DNA from: Streptomyces syringium
Lineage (GTDB): Bacteria; Actinomycetota; Actinomycetes; Streptomycetales; Streptomycetaceae
DNA: 64,000 nt
Direction of reading: 5' to 3'
NCBI RefSeq assembly: GCF_017876625.1
Contig: NZ_JAGIOH010000001.1
Coordinates: 1,984,001 to 2,048,000, forward strand
In this document: positions 59,178-64,000 of the stretch, one piece after another
Numbering within the stretch: the stretch's first letter is position 1
Layout of the letters: each line of letters starts with the position of its first letter
Notes under the pieces: model-generated
The model's input: only the letters and a program-made list of their open reading frames with translations
Databases searched by the model: none
Told to the model about the DNA's origin: nothing
Made by a program: the position numbers and the translations under genes

Positions 59178-62100
59178 GAGTCGCCGCCTCCATCATCTTC
59201 TCGTGGGTCTCCGTCTCGGAGAGCCCCGCTCGCTCGGCGGCGTCCTTGGCGGCGAGCACTGCCTTGTAGGTGGCCGGGATGACCTTGCTGAAGCGGGTCA
59301 CGGCCGTGTCCCAGTCGGCGAGGAGCCTGGCCGCGACGGTGGAGGCGGTCTCCTCGTGGTGGCGGCGCACGACGTCGTGCAGCCACCGCTGGTCGTCGGC
59401 GTCGAGGGTGTCGACGGCGGCGGTCAGCTCCTTGTTGACGTTGTGGGGGTCCAGGTCGATGACGTACGCGACGCCGCCGGACATGCCGGCCGCGAAGTTG
59501 CGTCCGGTCTCGCCGAGGACGACGGCCCGGCCGCCCGTCATGTACTCGCAGCCGTGGTCGCCCACGCCCTCGGCGACGACGGTGGCGCCGGAGTTGCGGA
59601 CGCAGAACCGTTCGCCGACGCGGCCGCGGAGGTACATCTCGCCGCCGGTGGCGCCGTAGGCGAGGGTGTTGCCGGCGATGACGGAGTACTCGGCGAGGTG
59701 GTCGGCGCCGCGGTCGGGGCGGACGACGACGCGGCCGCCGGAGAGGCCCTTGCCGACGTAGTCGTTGGCGTCGCCCTCCAGGCGCAGGGTGACGCCGCGC
59801 GGCAGGAAGGCGCCGAAGGACTGGCCGGCGGAGCCGGTGAAGGTGATGTCGATGGTGTCGTCGGGCAGCCCCGCGCCGCCGAACTTCTTGGTCACCTCGT
59901 GGCCGAGCATGGTGCCGACGGTGCGGTTGATGTTGCGGATCGCGACCTGGGCCCGGACGGGCTGGGCGTCCTCGGCGGACCGGGCGGCGAGGGCGTCGGC
60001 GGACAGCTTGATCAGCTCGTTGTCGAGGGCCTTGGCCAGGCCGTGGTCCTGCTCGGTGACCCGGTGGCGGACGGCGCCGGCGGGCAGCTCGGGCACGTGC
60101 AGCAACGGGGCCAGGTCCAGGCCCTGGGCCTTCCAGTGGGTCACGGCCTTGGCGGTGTCGAGGAGTTCGGCGTGGCCGACGGCCTCCTCCAGGGTGCGGA
60201 AGCCCAGCTCGGCGAGGAGTTCACGGACCTCCTCGGCGATGAACTCGAAGAAGTTGACGACGAATTCGGCCTTGCCGGAGAACCGCTCGCGCAGCACCGG
60301 GTTCTGGGTGGCGATGCCGACGGGGCAGGTGTCCAGGTGGCAGACGCGCATCATGACGCAGCCGGAGACGACCAGGGGGGCGGTCGCGAAGCCGAACTCC
60401 TCGGCGCCGAGGAGAGCGGCGATGATCACGTCGCGGCCGGTCTTGAGCTGGCCGTCGGTCTGCACGACGATGCGGTCGCGCAGGCCGTTGAGGAGCAGGG
60501 TCTGCTGGGTCTCGGCGAGGCCGAGCTCCCAGGGGCCGCCGGCGTGCTTGAGCGAGGTCAGCGGGGAGGCGCCGGTGCCGCCGTCGTGACCGGAGATCAG
60601 CACGACGTCGGCGTGGGCCTTGGAGACGCCCGCCGCGACCGTGCCGACGCCGACCTCGGAGACCAGCTTCACGTGGATACGGGCCGCGGGGTTGGCGTTC
60701 TTCAGGTCGTGGATGAGCTGGGCGAGGTCCTCGATGGAGTAGATGTCGTGGTGCGGGGGCGGGGAGATCAGGCCGACGCCGGGGGTGGAATGCCGGGTCC
60801 TGGCGACCCAGGGGTAGACCTTGTGGCCGGGCAGCTGGCCGCCTTCGCCGGGCTTGGCGCCCTGCGCCATCTTGATCTGGATGTCGTCGGAGTTGACGAG
60901 GTACTCGCTGGTGACGCCGAAGCGGCCGGAGGCGACCTGCTTGATGCTGGAGCGCCGGGCCGGGTCGTAGAGGCGGTCGGGGTCCTCGCCGCCCTCGCCG
61001 GTGTTGGACTTGGCGCCCAGCTGGTTCATGGCGATGGCGAGGGTCTCGTGGGCCTCGCGGGAGATCGAGCCGTAGGACATGGCGCCGGTGGAGAAGCGCT
61101 TGACGATCTCGCTGACGGGCTCGACCTCGTCGAGGGGCACGGGGGTGCGGTCGGTCTTGAGGGAGAACAGCCCGCGCAGGGTCATCAGCCGCTGGGCCTG
61201 CTCGTTCACGCGCTCGGTGTACTGCTTGAAGATGTCGTAGCGCCGGGAGCGGGTGGAGTGCTGGAGGCGGAAGACCGTGTCGGGGTCGAAGAGGTGCGGC
61301 TCGCCCTCGCGGCGCCACTGGTACTCGCCGCCGATGTCCAGTCGGCGGTGCGTCGCGGCGATGCCGGTGGCCGGGTAGGCCTTGGCGTGGCGGGCCGCGA
61401 CCTCCTGGGCGATGACGTCCAGTCCGGCGCCGCCGATCTTGGTGGCGGTGCCGTGGAAGTAGGTGTCGACGAAGGTCTCGTCGAGGCCGACGGCCTCGAA
61501 GACCTGCGCGCCGCGGTAGGAGGCGACGGTGGAGATGCCCATCTTGGACATCACCTTCAGCACGCCCTTGCCGAGGGCGTATATGAGGTTGCGGATGGCG
61601 GTCTCGGGCTCGATGCCGGGCAGGAAGGTGCCGGCCCGGACCAGGTCCTCGACGGACTCCATCGCCAGGTAGGGGTTGACGGCGGCGGCGCCGTAGCCGA
61701 CGAGCAGCGCGACGTGGTGCACCTCGCGGACGTCACCGGCCTCGACCAGCAGGCCCACCTGGGTGCGCTGCTTGGTACGGATGAGGTGGTGGTGGACGGC
61801 GGAGGTGAGCAGCAGGGAGGGGATCGGTGCGTGCTCGGCGTCGGAGTGCCGGTCGGACAGGACGATCAGGCGGGCGCCGTCCTCGATGGCGGCGTCGACC
61901 TCGGCGTGGATCTCGGCGATCCGGGCGGCGAGTGCCTCGCCACCGCCGCTGACCCGGTAGAGGCCGGAGAGGGTGGCGGCCTTGAGGCCGGGCAGGTCGC
62001 CGTCGGCGTTGATGTGGATGAGCTTGGCCAGCTCGTCGTTGTCGATGACGGGGAAGGGCAGGGTGACGCTGCGGCAGGACGCGGCGGTCGGCTCCAGCAG

Positions 62101-63777
62101 ATTGCGCTGCGGGCCGAGGGAGGAGATCAGCGAGGTGACCAGTTCCTCGCGGATGGCGTCCAGCGGCGGGTTCGTGACCTGCGCGAAGAGCTGGGTGAAG
62201 TAGTCGAAGAGCAGCCGGGGGCGCTCGGAGAGGGCGGCGATGGGCGAGTCGGTGCCCATCGAGCCGATGGGCTCGGCACCCGACTTGGCCATGGGCGCGA
62301 GGATGACGCGCAGCTCTTCCTCGGTGTAGCCGAAGGTCTGCTGGCGGCGGGTGACCGAGGCGTGGGTGTGCACGATGTGCTCGCGCTCGGGGAGGTCGGC
62401 CAGGTCGATCAGGCCGGTCTCCAGCCATTCGGCGTAGGGCTGCTCGGCGGCGAGCTCCGCCTTGATCTCGTCGTCCTCGATGATGCGGTGCTGCGCGGTG
62501 TCGACGAGGAACATCTTCCCGGGCTGGAGGCGGCCCTTGCGGACGATCCTGGCGGGGTCGATGTCGAGGACGCCGACCTCGGAGGAGAGGACGACGAGGC
62601 CGTCGTCGGTGACCCAGTAGCGGCCGGGGCGCAGACCGTTGCGGTCGAGGACGGCGCCGACGAGGGTGCCGTCGGTGAAGGTGACACAGGCCGGGCCGTC
62701 CCAGGGCTCCATCAGGGTGGAGTGGTACTGGTAGAAGGCGCGCCGGGCCGGGTCCATGGAGGCGTGGTTCTCCCAGGCCTCGGGGACCATCATCAGCACG
62801 CTGTGCGGCAGTGAGCGTCCGCCGAGGTGGAGGAGTTCGAGCACCTCGTCGAAGGAGGCCGAGTCGGAGGCGTCGGGGGTGCAGACGGGGAAGATCCGCG
62901 CCAGGTCCCGGTCCCCGAACAGCTCGCTCGCCAGCTGGGACTCGCGGGCCCGCATCCAGTTGCGGTTGCCCTTGACCGTGTTGATCTCGCCGTTGTGGGC
63001 GACGAAGCGGTACGGGTGGGCGAGCGGCCAGGAGGGGAAGGTGTTGGTGGAGAACCGGGAGTGCACCAGGGCGATGGCGGTGGCGCAGCGGCGGTCGGAG
63101 AGGTCCGGGAAGAACGGCTCCAGCTGCCCGGTGGTGAGCATGCCCTTGTAGACGATGGTGCGGGCGGAGAGGGAGGGGAAGTAGACACCGGCCTCCCGCT
63201 CGGCGCGCTTGCGCAGGACGAAGGCCTTGCGGTCGAGGGCGACGCCCTCGCTCCTGCCGTCCGAAACGCTGTGCTGGCCCGAAACGAAAAGCTGCCGGAA
63301 GGCGGGCATGGTGGCGCGGGCGCCGTTGCCGAGCAGCTCGGGGGCGACGGGGACCTCGCGCCAGCCGAGGACGGTGAGGCCCTCCTCGGCGGCGATGGTC
63401 TCGATCTGTGAGACGGCGGCGTCGGCCTGCGGGCCCGTCCCGTCCGCATCGGCGGGCAGGAAGGCGATGCCGACGGCGTAGGCGCCGGCCTCGGGGAGGT
63501 CGAAGGTGACGCTCTCGCGCAGGAAGGCGTCGGGGACCTGCATAAGAATGCCCGCGCCGTCGCCGGAGTCGGGCTCGGAGCCGGTGGCGCCGCGGTGTTC
63601 CAGATTGCGCAGGACGGTGAGGGCCTGCTCCACGAGCGCATGGCTCGCCTCGCCGGTCAGGGTCGCGACAAAGCCCACGCCACAGGCGTCGTGCTCATTG
63701 CGCGGGTCGTACATCCCCTGCTGGGCGGGGTGGGATGCGGCAAAAAAGGGGCGCATCGGCTCTCCCGTCGTCGTCAT
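59170..63777 (-). CDS. gltB: Glutamate synthase (NADPH) large subunit
   Basis: A 1535-residue large subunit. A propeptide of about 31 residues precedes the Ntn-amidotransferase nucleophile Cys32 in [13 protein letters not shown]. Next come the central domain, the FMN/TIM-barrel synthase domain with [16 protein letters not shown] and [23 protein letters not shown], and the 3Fe-4S ligands in [15 protein letters not shown]. The C-terminal beta-helix contains GASFGAFL-like [31 protein letters not shown]. The start is ATG 63777 or 63756 ([11 protein letters not shown]); only the latter has a GGGAGAG nearby, at short spacing. Upstream lies a structured leader region. Confidence 0.97.
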
Positions 63778-64000
63778 GGCATTTGCGGTGCCGAGGGACG
63801 ACGTTGGCCCTCTGCGAAAGAATTTGGTGCAGGTTACAGGATGGCCCGCTTCTCGAAAAGCGGGCTACTTCGTTCCACCATGTGGACACCGTGTGCGCGG
63901 GGCGGGGTGTCCCTGGAGTGGTGGGAACACCCGGCCCGGCCCGTACCGGACGTCGGCGCAGCCGGTGGCGACATTGCCTGCGGCGCTTCCGGTCTATGCC
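63778..64000 (-). promoter_or_regulatory. gltB leader/promoter region with hairpin
   Basis: GCCCGCTT (63844-63851) and AAGCGGGC (63858-63865) form an 8-bp stem with a six-base loop about 67-88 bases upstream of gltB. An imperfect inverted repeat, GGGTGT...ACACCC (63905-63932), lies further upstream. Either could be a regulatory element of this nitrogen-assimilation operon. I see no convincing GlnR site and cannot place the -35/-10. Confidence 0.4.

Noticed and set aside
63778..63900. GlnR binding site before gltB
   Set aside because: GTTAC at about 63832 has no properly spaced second half-site, so it is probably chance.

Overview
The window is high-GC (roughly 70% or more) actinobacterial DNA, almost certainly a Streptomyces chromosome. 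The evidence is strong G/C third-position bias, GTG and TTG starts behind GGAGG-type ribosome sites, rare TTA (bldA) codons, Tat substrates, and small Streptomyces-type genes. From memory, the backbone order (polA, liv transporter, ANTAR regulator, pyk, nucleotidase, chorismate mutase, gltBD) matches a conserved core segment of Streptomyces chromosomes. I see no transposase, integrase or CRISPR array.

Layout. 1-10.2 kb: a methyltransferase tail, the HrpB helicase, small membrane or unknown genes, DNA polymerase I, an FdhF/YdeP molybdoenzyme and a hotdog thioesterase. 10.2-16.5 kb: a complete branched-chain amino acid ABC transporter operon (binding lipoprotein, LivH, LivM, LivG, LivF) closed by a strong hairpin. 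16.5-23.3 kb: an ANTAR response regulator, an atypical tRNA gene beside a LAGLIDADG/HTH protein, pyruvate kinase, a SIMPL protein, a Tat-exported nucleotidase and a secreted three-repeat protein.

23.4-35.7 kb is the accessory region and the most interesting part. Eleven genes all lie on the minus strand. In transcription order they are: a DesA-like amino acid decarboxylase, a DesB-like N-monooxygenase, TrpF, a decarboxylase-fold protein that has lost its PLP lysine, PdxH, a stand-alone tRNA-editing (B3/B4) protein, a YggS-type PLP protein, a TMADH/DMADH-like amine dehydrogenase, TrpD, TrpC and a LysE exporter. TrpD, TrpF and TrpC together would convert anthranilate to indole-3-glycerol phosphate. 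TTA codons in the degenerate decarboxylase gene and in lysE, plus a promoter with an operator-like inverted repeat in front of the former, suggest developmental control. I infer a small specialised-metabolism cluster making an amino-acid-like or amine product, with editing and export as possible self-protection. The product is not predictable from sequence.

35.8-49.4 kb returns to core and mixed genes: an orphan ATP-synthase-b-like protein, aminopeptidase N, chorismate mutase, an AraC regulator with a GH101 glycosidase, a VOC protein, an MBL hydrolase, a two-component system, a secreted protein and a trypsin. 49.6-57.6 kb holds an HExxH/zinc-ribbon protein and then an exopolysaccharide-type locus: GH-A lipoprotein, DUF2334 deacetylase, small membrane partner, GT2 synthase, UDP-GlcNAc 2-epimerase and lectin-fold protein. 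57.7-63.8 kb is gltD-gltB, the NADPH-type glutamate synthase. Coordinates of starts were chosen from visible ribosome binding sites, stop/start overlaps and family N-termini; doubtful starts are flagged.
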